Assembly (NCBI RefSeq): GCF_025938155.1
Contig: NZ_JAPCZG010000003.1
Coordinates: 434,001-498,000, forward strand
Source: Novosphingobium sp. KCTC 2891
Lineage (GTDB): Bacteria; Pseudomonadota; Alphaproteobacteria; Sphingomonadales; Sphingomonadaceae
Direction: 5' to 3'
DNA length: 64,000 bases
Below are positions 16,976-26,780 of the stretch, piece by piece. The position numbers were made by a program, and so were the translations under genes. The stretch's first letter is position 1; each line of letters opens with the position of its first letter. The notes below the pieces were generated by a model. It made no database searches. It had not been told where the DNA came from and was given only the letters and a program-made list of their open reading frames with translations.

Positions 16976-18562
16976 ATGGCATCGCAAAGTAATACGGGCA
17001 GCGATCTTGGCTTCGAGGCCGATCTCTTCAAGGCGGCTGACAAGCTACGCGGCAATCTGGAGCCTTCGGAATACAAGCACGTTGCCCTTGGCCTGATCTT
17101 CCTCAAGTATATCTCCGAAGCGTTTGAACATCACCGCGCCAAGCTGATGCAGGAAGAGTTCGCCGATCCGGAGGATCCGGAGGAATATCTCGCCTCCAAC
17201 GTGTTCTGGGTGCCTCAGGAAGCACGGTGGGAGCATTTGCAAGCCAATGCCAAGCGTCCGCAGATCACCTTCACCGATGTGACCACCGGCAAGGAGCGCG
17301 TGGGCGACATCGGAAACCTGATCGACAATGCGATGGACTCCATTGAGCGCGCCAACGCCGCCGTGCTCAAGGATGTTTTACCCAAGGAATATGGCCGCCC
17401 GCAGCTCGATAAGACGATGCTGGGCGAGCTGATCGACCTGTTTTCCAAAGTCGGGATGCACAGCGCGGACGGCAAATCGAAAGACCTGCTGGGCCGCGCC
17501 TATGAGTATTTTATCAGCCAGTTTGCGGGTGCGGAAGGGCGGCGCGGCGGCGAGTTCTTCACACCGCGATCTGTGGTGCAGACCATCGTGGAGATGCTGG
17601 AGCCGCACAATGGGCGGGTTTATGATCCGGCCTGCGGGTCTGGCGGGATGTTCGTGCAGTCGGAACGGTTCATTGAAAACCATCAGGGCCGCCGCAGCGA
17701 CATCGCGATCTATGGGCAGGAGCGCAACCACACCACGTGGAAGCTCTGCAAGATGAACCTGGCCGTGCGCGGCATCGATGCGGACATCAAGTGGAACAAC
17801 GAAGGCTCGTTCCTGAACGATGCCTTCCCCACGCTGAAGTTCGACTATGCGATGGCCAACCCGCCCTTCAACATCTCGGACTGGTGGCAGCCCCAGCTTG
17901 AGGGCGATGTCCGCTGGAAGTACGGAACGCCGCCCGCAGGCAATGCCAACTTTGCCTGGCTTCAGCACATCATCCACCACCTGGCCCCGCGCGGCACGGC
18001 GGGCGTGGTGCTGGCCAACGGATCGATGTCATCCCAGCAATCGGGCGAAGGTGAAATCCGCAAGGCGATGATTGAGGGCGACGTGGTGGATTGCATGGTC
18101 GCACTGCCCGGGCAGCTTTTCTATTCCACGCAGATTCCGGCCTGCCTGTGGTTTCTGGCGCGAGACAAGAGCGCGAATGGTCACCGCGACCGGCGCGGCG
18201 AAATCCTGTTCATCGATGCCCGCAACCTTGGCCACATGGTGGACCGGACCCGACGTGAGTTCTCCGAAAGCGACATTGCCGCTATCACGGGCGCCTACCA
18301 CCGCTGGCGGGCAAAGCCCGATGCGGGACTAGGCGAGTATCAGGATATTCCGGGCTTTTGCCGTTCAGCGACTTTGGATGAAGTGCGCAAGCACGGCCAT
18401 GTTCTTACGCCGGGGCGTTATGTCGGGGCGGAAGATGCAGAGGATGACGGGCTGCCCTTTGCGGAGCGGCTTCAGGAATTGGTAGCCGAACTAAGTGGGC
18501 AGTTTGTGACCGCGCGACAACTCGAAAATGAAATCCGCACGTTGTTGGGGCGTGTAGTCTGA
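16976..18562 (+). CDS. hsdM: Type I restriction-modification DNA methyltransferase subunit M
   Basis: A 528-residue N6-adenine methyltransferase. The HsdM N-terminal helical domain occupies about 15-150. The SAM-binding motif [11 protein letters not shown] starts at residue 217, and the catalytic motif IV NPPF is at 295-298. It methylates adenine in the bipartite target recognised by HsdS and, with HsdR, forms the restriction complex. The stop overlaps the hsdS start (TGATG), so synthesis is coupled. It is a full-length family member with no disruption. Confidence 0.96.
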   Translation: MASQSNTGSDLGFEADLFKAADKLRGNLEPSEYKHVALGLIFLKYISEAFEHHRAKLMQEEFADPEDPEEYLASNVFWVPQEARWEHLQANAKRPQITFTDVTTGKERVGDIGNLIDNAMDSIERANAAVLKDVLPKEYGRPQLDKTMLGELIDLFSKVGMHSADGKSKDLLGRAYEYFISQFAGAEGRRGGEFFTPRSVVQTIVEMLEPHNGRVYDPACGSGGMFVQSERFIENHQGRRSDIAIYGQERNHTTWKLCKMNLAVRGIDADIKWNNEGSFLNDAFPTLKFDYAMANPPFNISDWWQPQLEGDVRWKYGTPPAGNANFAWLQHIIHHLAPRGTAGVVLANGSMSSQQSGEGEIRKAMIEGDVVDCMVALPGQLFYSTQIPACLWFLARDKSANGHRDRRGEILFIDARNLGHMVDRTRREFSESDIAAITGAYHRWRAKPDAGLGEYQDIPGFCRSATLDEVRKHGHVLTPGRYVGAEDAEDDGLPFAERLQELVAELSGQFVTARQLENEIRTLLGRVV

Positions 18563-19911
18563 TGCCTCCCTGGCCAGTTGTGTCAGTCAGCGAAATCGCC
18601 GCGCAAGCGCGTAACGCGCTTGTTGGCGGCCCCTTTGGCTCGAACCTTGTTTCGGCTGACTACGTGCCTGCGGGAGTCCCGGTCATTCGGGGTCAAAACA
18701 TGGGAGGGCGATGGGTAGGCGGTGATTTCGCCTTTGTGAGTACAGGTAAAGCTGAGAATTTGTCGTCAAATATCGCACAACCGGATGATCTAATTTTTAC
18801 ACAGCGGGGGACGCTTGGGCAGGTCGCGCTTGTTCCATCTGCCCCATATGACAGATATATTATCTCGCAGAGCCAGATGAAGTTAACGGTAAATCGGGAA
18901 ATTGCCTGTCCGATCTTCTACTACTATCTGTTCTCTTCAGAGGATCAGCAGGCCTACATTTTTAATAATGCCATTCAAACCGGAGTTCCCCACACGAATT
19001 TGGGAATTTTACGAAATACACCCGTTCCGTTGCCGCCGCTTTCAGTTCAACGGGAAATTGCCCAACTGCTCTCATCCCTTGACGACAAGATCGAACTCAA
19101 CCGGCGGTTGAATGACACGCTGGAAGGGATTGCGCAGGCGATCTTTCGCGACTGGTTTGTCGATTTCGGTCCCACGCGCCGCAAGGCAGCTGGCGAGGCT
19201 GATCCGGTAGCAATCATGGGCGGCCTGACCCCAGACCCCGCCCGCGCCGCCCAGCTCGCCGCCCTCTTCCCCGCCGCCTTTGGCGACGATGGCTTGCCAG
19301 TGGGGTGGACTGAAACCGCAATCGGCGATCTTGTGAAGGCTCAAGGCGGATCGACGCCAAGCACGGGTGACGAGTCCCTTTGGGCACCGGCCAAGCACTA
19401 TTGGGCAACGCCCAAAGATCTGTCGAACATGAACGACCTCGCGCTATTCAACACGGCGCGGCAAATCAGCGACGCGGGATTGGCCAAAATTACGTCCGGC
19501 CTGTTGCCAGTCGGCTCGGTGCTGCTGTCGTCGCGCGCGCCGATTGGGTATCTCGCTATTGCCCAGGTGCCAGTGGCCATCAATCAGGGCTTTATCGGCC
19601 TTGCCCCCACTGCCGAAGTGGGCAGCGCCTACCTCTATTGTTGGTGCAAAGCCAACATGGACAAGATCGTTGCCAACGCAAACGGCTCGACCTTTCAGGA
19701 AATCAGCAAGAAGAACTTCCGCCCGATCACGTCGCCCCTGCCAGCGGATCGGCGGCTGATTTCTGCGTTTGTAGATGTTGCCGAGCCGCTATTCGCCCGC
19801 CTGATCGCCGGGGCCAGCGAGAACCGCACGCTCGCCGAAACCCGCGACTATCTCCTACCCCGGTTGATGTCGGGCACAGTGCGTGTCGCGCCCAAGGTTG
19901 AAGCTGCCTGA
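18562..19911 (+). CDS. hsdS: Type I restriction-modification specificity subunit S
   Basis: A 449-residue DNA-recognition subunit with two target-recognition domains (about 5-160 and 245-415), each followed by a coiled-coil spacer; the first spacer contains QREIAQLLSSLDDKIELNRRLN. The TRD1-coding half (about 18680-19030) is clearly more AT-rich than the TRD2-coding half, the mosaic pattern expected when TRDs are exchanged horizontally. The two TRDs define a bipartite target that cannot be predicted here. The stop overlaps the FRG gene start (TGATG). Confidence 0.94.
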   Translation: MPPWPVVSVSEIAAQARNALVGGPFGSNLVSADYVPAGVPVIRGQNMGGRWVGGDFAFVSTGKAENLSSNIAQPDDLIFTQRGTLGQVALVPSAPYDRYIISQSQMKLTVNREIACPIFYYYLFSSEDQQAYIFNNAIQTGVPHTNLGILRNTPVPLPPLSVQREIAQLLSSLDDKIELNRRLNDTLEGIAQAIFRDWFVDFGPTRRKAAGEADPVAIMGGLTPDPARAAQLAALFPAAFGDDGLPVGWTETAIGDLVKAQGGSTPSTGDESLWAPAKHYWATPKDLSNMNDLALFNTARQISDAGLAKITSGLLPVGSVLLSSRAPIGYLAIAQVPVAINQGFIGLAPTAEVGSAYLYCWCKANMDKIVANANGSTFQEISKKNFRPITSPLPADRRLISAFVDVAEPLFARLIAGASENRTLAETRDYLLPRLMSGTVRVAPKVEAA

Positions 19912-21101
19912 TGGCCGAACCCTATTTCCGCTCGCTCCCACTGTTCCCTACCTATGCCATTGGCGATGTGGGCATCGACGGGCTGGTCCCGGCCTGCCGG
20001 GTGGAAAGCTGGGAAGCCTTCATCGAGGCGATGCGCTCGCCCGATCACAACAAGGCCAAAGGGGAAATCGTCTATCGCGGCCAGGCCGGGCATGACTGGC
20101 ACCTGTCTTCCACGCTGGCCCGCCTGTTCGATGGCGGGGCGGTGCCCGCCGATCATCAGGCCAATCTGCTCGCCCAGTTCCGGCTCGCCATGCGCGGGCG
20201 CGGCCTGGATGTCAGCAATCTGGACGAGCAGGAAATCTGGGCTTTTGGGCAGCATCACGGCCTCAGAACCCCGCTGATTGACTGGACCAAGTCCCCCTAC
20301 GTTGCGCTGTTCTTCGCCTTCGATGAGCCGGATGCCGAAGGCGTGGACAATCCGTCCCGCGCCGTGTTCTGCCTCAACATGACCGCGATCCGCGCCGACG
20401 AGAGCCTGTCGGAGATCATCTTCGAACCCACGCACCACGAGAATGCCCGCTTGGTCAATCAGGCCGGGCTGTTTACGATCACGCCCAGCGGCAAAGACAA
20501 TCTCGTTTCGGCCATCCTCAACGAGCTGGCCGAAAACGAGGTCATCAATCCCGACGATCCGATGGATGTGGCGCGCTACATCAGCAAAATCCATATTCCG
20601 AACGAGAACCGGGTCGAGTGCCTGAACACTCTTCGGAAAATGAACATCCATCACGCGAACCTGTTTCCCGATCCGGGCGGCGCATCGAAATACTGCAACG
20701 ATTGGCTTGCCCGTCTGATCGAAGAGGAGCGGCGCGACGCGGCAGAAGCCAAGGCGATTGAGGATGCGGCGGACAGGGCATTGGCAGAGCCCGATCCGAC
20801 GCCCCAGACAGTCGAGGCGGTTTCCGCAGAGGCCATCGCCAAGCTGCTGCGGAACACGGTGCGCAATGATAGCGAATACCCGCCAGAGATGCTCGCCGGT
20901 TGGGCAACAAAGCTCATCTCGCTGTATGAACGAACGGCGGAAACCGACTGGCCCACACGCCCCTCGTCCGAACTCCGGCTGAAGCTGGAATTCCGCAAAT
21001 TCCTCATGAGCAACAGCGTTAATCGCGCCGTTGCCGAAACTGGCGCACGGCGCTTGATCGAGTTCTTCAAGGCAAATTGGCGCGCAACGCATGCGTCGTA
21101 A
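19911..21101 (+). CDS. FRG domain-containing protein
   Basis: A 396-residue cytoplasmic protein. The FRG domain (about residues 30-150) is clear: IVYRGQAGHDWHLSSTLARL and the conserved FGQHHGLRTPLIDWTKSP stretch. The C-terminal half (about 255-390) is helical and charged, without a family I recognise. FRG domains occur in proteins linked to mobile elements and anti-phage loci; their biochemical activity is unsettled. Its ATG overlaps the hsdS stop and its 3' end overlaps the next gene by 11 bp, so it is embedded in the restriction operon and probably works with it, either as a guard or as a toxic effector. The role is inference. Confidence 0.82.
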   Translation: MAEPYFRSLPLFPTYAIGDVGIDGLVPACRVESWEAFIEAMRSPDHNKAKGEIVYRGQAGHDWHLSSTLARLFDGGAVPADHQANLLAQFRLAMRGRGLDVSNLDEQEIWAFGQHHGLRTPLIDWTKSPYVALFFAFDEPDAEGVDNPSRAVFCLNMTAIRADESLSEIIFEPTHHENARLVNQAGLFTITPSGKDNLVSAILNELAENEVINPDDPMDVARYISKIHIPNENRVECLNTLRKMNIHHANLFPDPGGASKYCNDWLARLIEEERRDAAEAKAIEDAADRALAEPDPTPQTVEAVSAEAIAKLLRNTVRNDSEYPPEMLAGWATKLISLYERTAETDWPTRPSSELRLKLEFRKFLMSNSVNRAVAETGARRLIEFFKANWRATHAS

Positions 21102-22041
21102 GCCGTCTCGCCTTCAGATTTGGCGGAACCGGCTGGTTACGTCGCGCGCTGCCGGGAATTGGCGGAGCTTCTGGAACGAGACCAATTTCCCGATAGCGAT
21201 TGGCCTGTTCATCGTCTGTGCCGCCATCACTTATGTCTGGTGGCGACTGGCCCCCCAGGACCCCAGCAACCTTTGGCCCGAAATGGGCGGAATGACGCTG
21301 GATGTGTTCTTCATCCTGATCGTGTTCGCACTGTTCGAACACCGCCGTAACAAGCGCCAGGATATTGCCCGCCAGCGTGAAGTGATCGATGACTACAAGC
21401 GCTGGGATCACCCAGAGGCGCATTTGCGCATTGCAGGTGCTATCCGCCGCCTCAATCGCCTCGGTGTTTTTGCGCTGGACATGGCTGGCGCACGGCTGAG
21501 CAAGTTCGATTTTGCCGAACAGGGCATCGAGAAAATCGATGGATCAACTTTCTTCAATGGCCAGTGGGGTGAACGGTTCGGCGATAGCACCGTGCATTTG
21601 GTTAAAGTTGATTTCGACCGAGTCAGCTGCCGGAACGTCACCTTTTCGCCATACAATCCATTTGGCGGATTTGGCCTTTCTGGTTCGAATTATGCTCGAT
21701 TCGTGGACTGCTCGTTCAATGAAGCAGACTTGAGCCAATCCCTTTTCAATGGTGCGGAATTGACTTGGTCCGAACCGCCCCCAGAGGAAAATGGGTATGC
21801 TGAAGATATGGGGGACGGCCAATGGTGCTGGGATCAGACGCATTATGGCCCGTTTTACAATGCCGATCTGCAACAGACCTCATTCAAAGATTGCTGGTTT
21901 AAGAACGCAGATTTCCGTAACGCAGATAATATATTAGAAGCTGACTTCACTGGCGCAAAAGGCCTGGAGGACGCTTTCTTTGATAATGACGAAATCAGGG
22001 CGGCGATCCTGGCACAAGCGGCGGGTGGCCCAGCGGCATGA
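21091..22041 (+). CDS. Membrane-anchored pentapeptide-repeat protein
   Basis: A 316-residue protein. Two transmembrane segments lie near residues 33-53 and 66-83, followed by a short charged linker. A right-handed pentapeptide-repeat-like helix appears at about 130-300: AGARLSKFDF, CSFNEADLSQSLFNGAEL, NADLQQTSFKDCWF and NADFRNADNILEADFTGAKGL, interrupted by an insert near 215-235. The topology puts the repeats in the cytoplasm if the short N-terminus is also inside. The coding DNA is more AT-rich than hsdM or hsdR. It overlaps both neighbours (11 bp and 4 bp). A pentapeptide fold mimicking DNA, or acting as a membrane effector, are both possible; neither is demonstrated. Confidence 0.78.
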   Translation: MRRKPSRLQIWRNRLVTSRAAGNWRSFWNETNFPIAIGLFIVCAAITYVWWRLAPQDPSNLWPEMGGMTLDVFFILIVFALFEHRRNKRQDIARQREVIDDYKRWDHPEAHLRIAGAIRRLNRLGVFALDMAGARLSKFDFAEQGIEKIDGSTFFNGQWGERFGDSTVHLVKVDFDRVSCRNVTFSPYNPFGGFGLSGSNYARFVDCSFNEADLSQSLFNGAELTWSEPPPEENGYAEDMGDGQWCWDQTHYGPFYNADLQQTSFKDCWFKNADFRNADNILEADFTGAKGLEDAFFDNDEIRAAILAQAAGGPAA

Positions 22042-22799
22042 AGGTTCTTTTTCTTGACGAGTCCGGTGATCACAATTTGACTGTGATCGATCCGCTTTAT
22101 CCGGTGTTCGTGCTGGGCGGCGTAATCATGGATCGGGACTATGCGCGCATCGAAGTTGCGGCAGCGCTCGACAAGTTCAAGTTGGCGATGTTCGGCACCA
22201 CGGACATCGTGCTGCACACGGCGGACATCGCACGCAACCGCGCCGGGTTTGAACGCCTGAAAGATGCGGGATTTCGGCAGGCATTTTACGCCGAGATCAA
22301 TGCGCTGATGGCGCAGCTTGAATATCAGGTGGTCGCCTGCGTAGTGCACAAGGATGTCCATCTCCAGCGATACGGGCTGGCTGCCGTTGACCCCTACATG
22401 CTCAGCCTGGATATCCTGGTGGAGCGCTTCTGCCTTGATGTTGGTCCAGTCGCAGGCGGCGGCATAATCGTTGCCGAGAAGCGCGGCAGCACCTTGGACC
22501 GGGGCATTGAATTGGCATGGTTGAACCTGAAAATTCAGGGGACTCGGTTCATGCAGGCCGCTGACATCGAACGGCGCGTGAGGGGGCTGCATCTGCGTGA
22601 CAAGAAAGAGAATATCGCCGGACTGCAACTCGCTGATCTGGTGGTATCGCCCATCGGTCGCCATGTTCTGGGCAAGCCCGACAAGGCGGATTGGACGATT
22701 GTAGAGAGCAAGCTGCGGCGCAGCGCGAGCGGCAGAACAGATGGTTTTGGATTGGTTGTCCTGCCCAAAAAAGCAGGGCCAGCCCCCGCTACGCAGTGA
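22038..22799 (+). CDS. DUF3800 domain-containing protein
   Basis: A 253-residue protein beginning with MKVLFLDESGDHN, the hallmark of DUF3800, a family with a predicted RNase H-like fold. Conserved acidic residues recur in LFLDESGD, in IIVAEKRGS near residue 150 and in GLQLADLVV near residue 205, consistent with a metal-dependent nuclease-type active site; activity is predicted, not proven. Its ATG overlaps the upstream stop (ATGA). It is the fifth gene of the hsdM-to-DUF3800 coupled operon; a 111-bp gap with a palindrome separates it from hsdR. Confidence 0.85.
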   Translation: MKVLFLDESGDHNLTVIDPLYPVFVLGGVIMDRDYARIEVAAALDKFKLAMFGTTDIVLHTADIARNRAGFERLKDAGFRQAFYAEINALMAQLEYQVVACVVHKDVHLQRYGLAAVDPYMLSLDILVERFCLDVGPVAGGGIIVAEKRGSTLDRGIELAWLNLKIQGTRFMQAADIERRVRGLHLRDKKENIAGLQLADLVVSPIGRHVLGKPDKADWTIVESKLRRSASGRTDGFGLVVLPKKAGPAPATQ

Positions 22800-22848
22800 C
22801 TGACCCATGAACTTTTATATACATAACTCCCTGGGGAAGTCAAGGAAT

Positions 22849-22865
22849 GTTCCGATAATCGGAAC
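22849..22865. promoter_or_regulatory. Perfect 8-bp-arm palindrome upstream of hsdR (candidate operator)
   Basis: GTTCCGAT-A-ATCGGAAC is a perfect inverted repeat with a one-base centre, lying 46 bp before the hsdR ATG. The spacer is too short for an RNA hairpin, so a dimeric DNA-binding regulator is the likely reader. The surrounding gap is AT-rich (a TTTTATATACATAA stretch lies at about 22813-22826), as expected for a promoter. This would give hsdR its own control, separate from hsdM and hsdS. Confidence 0.6.
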
Positions 22866-22910
22866 TCCTGCCTACCCATATATCCTGATAAATCAATGGC
22901 TTGTGGCTGA

Positions 22911-25900
22911 ATGACAATCACGGAAGATATTGTCGAACTGGCGGCCATTGAAACGCTGCAGGAACTGGGCTGGAGCTATCTCCACGGCTCGGTGATCGCG
23001 CCAGATGGTTCCGCGCCAGAGCGCCGTTCGTTTGGCGATGTTGTCCTGACCGGCAGGCTGGAAGCTGCCATCGCCCGGATCAACCCGGATGTGCCGGATG
23101 CCGCGCGCTCAGAAGCCCTGCGGCGGATTCTGACCGGCGAGTTGCCCGATCTGGTCGAGGAGAACCGTCGCATCCACAAGCTACTGACCGAGGGCGTCGA
23201 TGTCGAATATCGCGCCGACAACGGAAAGACCGCCGCCACCAAAATCTGGTTGATCGACCTTGACCGCCCGGACGCCAATGACTGGCTGGCGGTCAACCAG
23301 TTTGTCGTAGTCCAGAACCGCGCCAATCGCCGCCCGGACCTGGTCCTGTTCGTCAACGGCCTACCGCTTGCCGTGCTGGAGCTGAAGAACGCCGCCGCGC
23401 AGAACGCGACGATTGCTGACGCTTACAACCAGTTGCAGACCTATCAGCACCAGATCCCCGGACTGTTCAGCACCAACGCCGTTCTGGTGACATCGGACGG
23501 CATGGAAGCGCGCATCGGCTCCATCACCGCCAATGCCGAACGGTTCATGCCCTGGCGCACGGTAGACGGCGAGGACTTTGCCCACCGGGGCACGCCCGAG
23601 CTGGAGACCCTGCTACGCGGCGTGTTCACTCGCGCCAATCTGCTCGCTCTGATCCGCGATTTCATCGTTTTCGGCGACAAGGGCGAAGGCCCCTTCAAGA
23701 TCATTGCCGGCTATCACCAGTTCCATGGCGCACAGAAAGCCGTGCGGCAGGCGGTTGAAGCATCGCGGCCCGATGGCGACCGCAAGATCGGCGTCATCTG
23801 GCACACCCAGGGTTCAGGCAAGAGCCTGTTGATGGCGTTCTTCGCTGGCCTAGCCGTGAAATCGCAGGCGCTGGAAAACCCGACGCTGGTCGTGCTGACC
23901 GACCGCAACGACCTGGACGATCAGCTTTACGGCACCTTTGGCCTGTGCCGCGACCTGATCCGCCAGAACCCGGAACAGGCAGACAGCCGCGCAGACCTCA
24001 AGCGGCTGCTCGACAAGGCGGCTGGCGGCGTGGTGTTCACCACCGTGCAGAAGTTCTCGCCAGAGAAGGGCGAAGAGAGTTTTCCGCTGCTGTCCGACCG
24101 GCGCAACATCATCGTCATCGCCGACGAAGCGCACCGCAGCCAGTATGGATTCGAGTCAAAGCTGAACCGGGAAACCGGCCTCAGGCGCTATGGCTATGCC
24201 CACTATATCCGGCAGGCCATGCCGAACGCGTCGTTCATCGGCTTTACCGGCACGCCGATTGAAGCCGCCGACATCAACACACCCGCGATTTTCGGCGAAT
24301 ATATCGACATCTACGACATCAGCCGCGCCGTGGAAGACGGGGCCACGGTGCCGATCTTCTACGAAAGCCGTCTCGCCAGGATCGAGCTGAACGACGATGA
24401 AAAGCCGCTGATCGACAGCGAGATCGAGGCGCTGGTCGAAGATCAATCGCTGACCGAAGCGGAAAAGCTGAAGGCGAAATGGTCCGCCGTTGAGGCGCTG
24501 GTCGGTTCGGAAAAGCGGCTGGCGCAGGTAGCGGAGGACATGGTTGCGCACCTGGAGGCGCGCATCGAGGCGATGAACGGCAAGGCGATGGCCGTTTGCA
24601 TGAGCCGCCGCATCTGCGTTGCTCTCTACGAGCGGATCGTCGCCTTGCGGCCCGAGTGGCATTCGACCGATGATGCCGAGGGCGCGGTCAAGATCGTGAT
24701 GACCGGATCGGCATCCGACCCGCTCGACTGGCAGCCGCATATCGGATCGAAGAAGCGCCGCGATGACCTCGCCAAGCGTGCCCGCAATCCCGATGATCCG
24801 CTTCGCCTGGTGATCGTCTGCGACATGTGGCTGACCGGCTTTGACGCGCCGTGCATGAACACCATGTACATCGACAAGCCGATGCGCGGGCACGGACTGA
24901 TGCAGGCAATCGCCCGCGTGAACCGCGTGTTCAAGGACAAGCCCGGCGGGCTGGTGGTCGATTACATCGGCGTCGCACAGAACCTGCGCAACGCGCTCAG
25001 CCAGTACACCGATTCCGACCGCGACAAGACTGGCATCGACGAGTCCGCCGCCGTCGCGGCGATGATGGAACGGTACGAAAGCATCCGCGATCTGTTCCAT
25101 GGTTTCGACTATCGCCCCGGCATCATAGGGCAGCCGCGCGAACGCCTTATCTGCCTTGGCGGTGCCATCGATTGGGTACTGAAGTGGCAGGAATCGCAGG
25201 CCGCACGGCAGAAGACCGACGAGGACAAGAAGCGCGCTCATCGTCGGTTCCTCGATATGGTTCTGGAATTGTCGAAGGCCTATGCCTTGGCTTCAGCCAG
25301 CGACGAAGCCCGCGCCATTAGGGACGAAGTCGGGTTCTTCCAGGCCATCCGGGCGGCACTCGCCAAGACCACTGCAACCGGCAAGATCAGCGAGAAGGAC
25401 CGCGCCTTTGCCGTGCAGCAGCTCGTGGACCGGGCCGTTGCATCATCCGAGATCATCGACATCCTGAAAGTGGCCGGGCTTCAATCCCCGGACATCTCCA
25501 TCCTGTCCGACGAATTCCTCATGGAAGTCGGCAAGATGGAGAAAAAGAACCTCGCGCTGGAAGCCCTGAAGAAGCTTCTCAACGGTGAAATCGTCAGCCG
25601 TTCCAGGACTAATCTGGTCGAGAGCAAGGCATTCTCGAACCGGCTGGAGGAAGCCGTCGCCCGCTATCACGCCGGGGCCATTTCTGCGGTGGAGATGATC
25701 CAGGAGCTGATCGAACTCGCCAAGGACATGAAAGCCGCCCGCGCACGTGGCGAGGATATGGGCCTCAGTCAGGAAGAAGTCGCGTTCTACATGGCCCTCG
25801 CGGAAAACGAGAGCGCGGTTGAAGCCATGGGCAACGAGAAGCTGCGCGTCATTGCCCATGAGCTGCTGGAGCAGTTGCGCAGCAACGTGACCGTCGATTG

Positions 25901-26048
25901 GCATCAGCGGGAAAGCGCCCGTGCCCGCATGCGCGTTTTGGTGAAGCGCATCCTCAAAAAATACGGCTATCCGCCAGACCTGGCTGACGAGGCGGTTCAG
26001 ACCGTTCTGGCGCAGGCGGAAATCCTGCTGCGGGAAATCGGGAACTGA
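22911..26048 (+). CDS. hsdR: Type I restriction endonuclease subunit R
   Basis: A 1045-residue translocase-nuclease. The PD-(D/E)xK nuclease is at the N-terminus with Asp143 and Glu157-x-Lys159 in RRPDLVLFV...LAVLELKN. The SF2 motor follows: Walker A in [12 protein letters not shown] (about 300), the DEAH box in [11 protein letters not shown] (about 405), FTGTPI, and the motif VI region [10 protein letters not shown] (about 665). The C-terminal helical domain for MTase binding completes a full-length protein. It cuts unmodified DNA after translocation. It is separated from hsdMS by the FRG, pentapeptide and DUF3800 genes, and has its own palindromic upstream site. Confidence 0.95.
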   Translation: MTITEDIVELAAIETLQELGWSYLHGSVIAPDGSAPERRSFGDVVLTGRLEAAIARINPDVPDAARSEALRRILTGELPDLVEENRRIHKLLTEGVDVEYRADNGKTAATKIWLIDLDRPDANDWLAVNQFVVVQNRANRRPDLVLFVNGLPLAVLELKNAAAQNATIADAYNQLQTYQHQIPGLFSTNAVLVTSDGMEARIGSITANAERFMPWRTVDGEDFAHRGTPELETLLRGVFTRANLLALIRDFIVFGDKGEGPFKIIAGYHQFHGAQKAVRQAVEASRPDGDRKIGVIWHTQGSGKSLLMAFFAGLAVKSQALENPTLVVLTDRNDLDDQLYGTFGLCRDLIRQNPEQADSRADLKRLLDKAAGGVVFTTVQKFSPEKGEESFPLLSDRRNIIVIADEAHRSQYGFESKLNRETGLRRYGYAHYIRQAMPNASFIGFTGTPIEAADINTPAIFGEYIDIYDISRAVEDGATVPIFYESRLARIELNDDEKPLIDSEIEALVEDQSLTEAEKLKAKWSAVEALVGSEKRLAQVAEDMVAHLEARIEAMNGKAMAVCMSRRICVALYERIVALRPEWHSTDDAEGAVKIVMTGSASDPLDWQPHIGSKKRRDDLAKRARNPDDPLRLVIVCDMWLTGFDAPCMNTMYIDKPMRGHGLMQAIARVNRVFKDKPGGLVVDYIGVAQNLRNALSQYTDSDRDKTGIDESAAVAAMMERYESIRDLFHGFDYRPGIIGQPRERLICLGGAIDWVLKWQESQAARQKTDEDKKRAHRRFLDMVLELSKAYALASASDEARAIRDEVGFFQAIRAALAKTTATGKISEKDRAFAVQQLVDRAVASSEIIDILKVAGLQSPDISILSDEFLMEVGKMEKKNLALEALKKLLNGEIVSRSRTNLVESKAFSNRLEEAVARYHAGAISAVEMIQELIELAKDMKAARARGEDMGLSQEEVAFYMALAENESAVEAMGNEKLRVIAHELLEQLRSNVTVDWHQRESARARMRVLVKRILKKYGYPPDLADEAVQTVLAQAEILLREIGN

Positions 26049-26055
26049 ACCTCAC

Positions 26056-26343
26056 TCAGTCGCTTTCCATCTCGAATGCCCGCTTGCCCTTGCGTTTCCA
26101 CAGCAGCAGTGCCTGTTCCCGCTCCTCGCCGCGCAGCTTGGCCGCGACGGTGAGGAACGCGCCGTAAAGCGTGGCGCGATCATCATCGGCCAGTTCGACC
26201 AATCCGGCCTTCACGACCAGGCCGCCGAGTTCAATCAGTTGCCGGGTGCGCTCGCGTCGCTGGACCTGCCATTCGCGCATGTCGGTTCGCGCCTTTCGTG
26301 CCTCAAGCCGATGCCGCGCCGCCGTCAAGCGGGAGAGAGCCAT
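26056..26343 (-). CDS. TraD-like conjugal transfer accessory protein
   Basis: About 95 residues from the ATG at 26343. The conserved part, RRERTRQLIELGGLVVKAGLVELADDDRATLYGAFL, matches the small TraD of Ti-type conjugation systems, which is encoded opposite traA. It is basic with a helical N-terminus. The start overlaps the end of the TraC-like gene by about 40 bp; a longer frame extends to 26493 but lies inside that gene. It probably assists relaxosome assembly; its role is not well established even in Ti plasmids. Confidence 0.7.
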   Translation of the reverse strand: MALSRLTAARHRLEARKARTDMREWQVQRRERTRQLIELGGLVVKAGLVELADDDRATLYGAFLTVAAKLRGEEREQALLLWKRKGKRAFEMESD

Positions 26344-26608
26344 TCGGCTGGCCTTGAGGTCCGCCGCCACGCTTGCGCGCCTTGCTCTGAAAGAAGGCAG
26401 CGCCGCGCTTGCGCCATGCCTCCTTCCTCTGGGCTTCGCTGGTTTCGGCAATGACCAGCAGCGCACCCGCCAGCGTTTCCGCATCGGTTGCATCGGCCCC
26501 GGTGGCGATCACCAGTTCGCCAAGCTGCTGGACGCGGCGTTCCTTCAGTTGCCTCGCCTTGTCGGCGAGCGCCTTCAGTTCCGAATCAATGTCACGGGGT
26601 TTGCGCAT
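26303..26608 (-). CDS. TraC-like conjugal transfer accessory protein
   Basis: About 101 residues from the ATG at 26608. The coiled N-terminus (DIDSELKALADKARQLKERR) followed by QLGELVIATGADATDAETLAGALL resembles Ti-plasmid TraC and the small MobC-type relaxosome proteins. It starts next to the oriT and is divergent from traA, the same order as traC-traD facing traA in Agrobacterium Ti plasmids. It probably binds oriT DNA to help TraA nick. The C-terminus becomes Gly/Pro-rich. Confidence 0.7.
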   Translation of the reverse strand: MRKPRDIDSELKALADKARQLKERRVQQLGELVIATGADATDAETLAGALLVIAETSEAQRKEAWRKRGAAFFQSKARKRGGGPQGQPNGSLPLDGGAASA

Positions 26609-26723
26609 CGAAGTTCTCCATTGAGGGGCGATGCGCTGATGATAATATCGATGCTCTCCCAATGCTGTAGAGTCGTCGAGACGGCCTGATACTGCATAGT
26701 CCCGAGCAGGATTTTATCATGGG

Positions 26724-26751
26724 AGGGCGCGCTTATACGTCGTGCCGACGT
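26724..26751. other. Origin of transfer (oriT), RSF1010/Ti-plasmid type
   Basis: AGGGCGCGCTTA (26724-26735) is, on the complementary strand, TAAGCGCGCCCT, one base from the IncQ-family nic region TAAGTGCGCCCT. It is followed by an inverted repeat ACGTCG-TGC-CGACGT (26737-26742 and 26746-26751), as in Ti-plasmid oriT, which also reads TTATACGTCG next to the repeat. The site lies in the 172-bp gap between the divergent TraC-like gene and traA, the expected place. The exact nicked bond is inferred from family knowledge. Confidence 0.8.
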
Positions 26752-26780
26752 CGCGCTCATGGCGTAGATGGATTGCCGTC

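Noticed and set aside
16694..17096. Short frames on both strands upstream of hsdM
   Set aside because: The plus-strand one runs into hsdM in another frame and neither shows a recognisable protein pattern.
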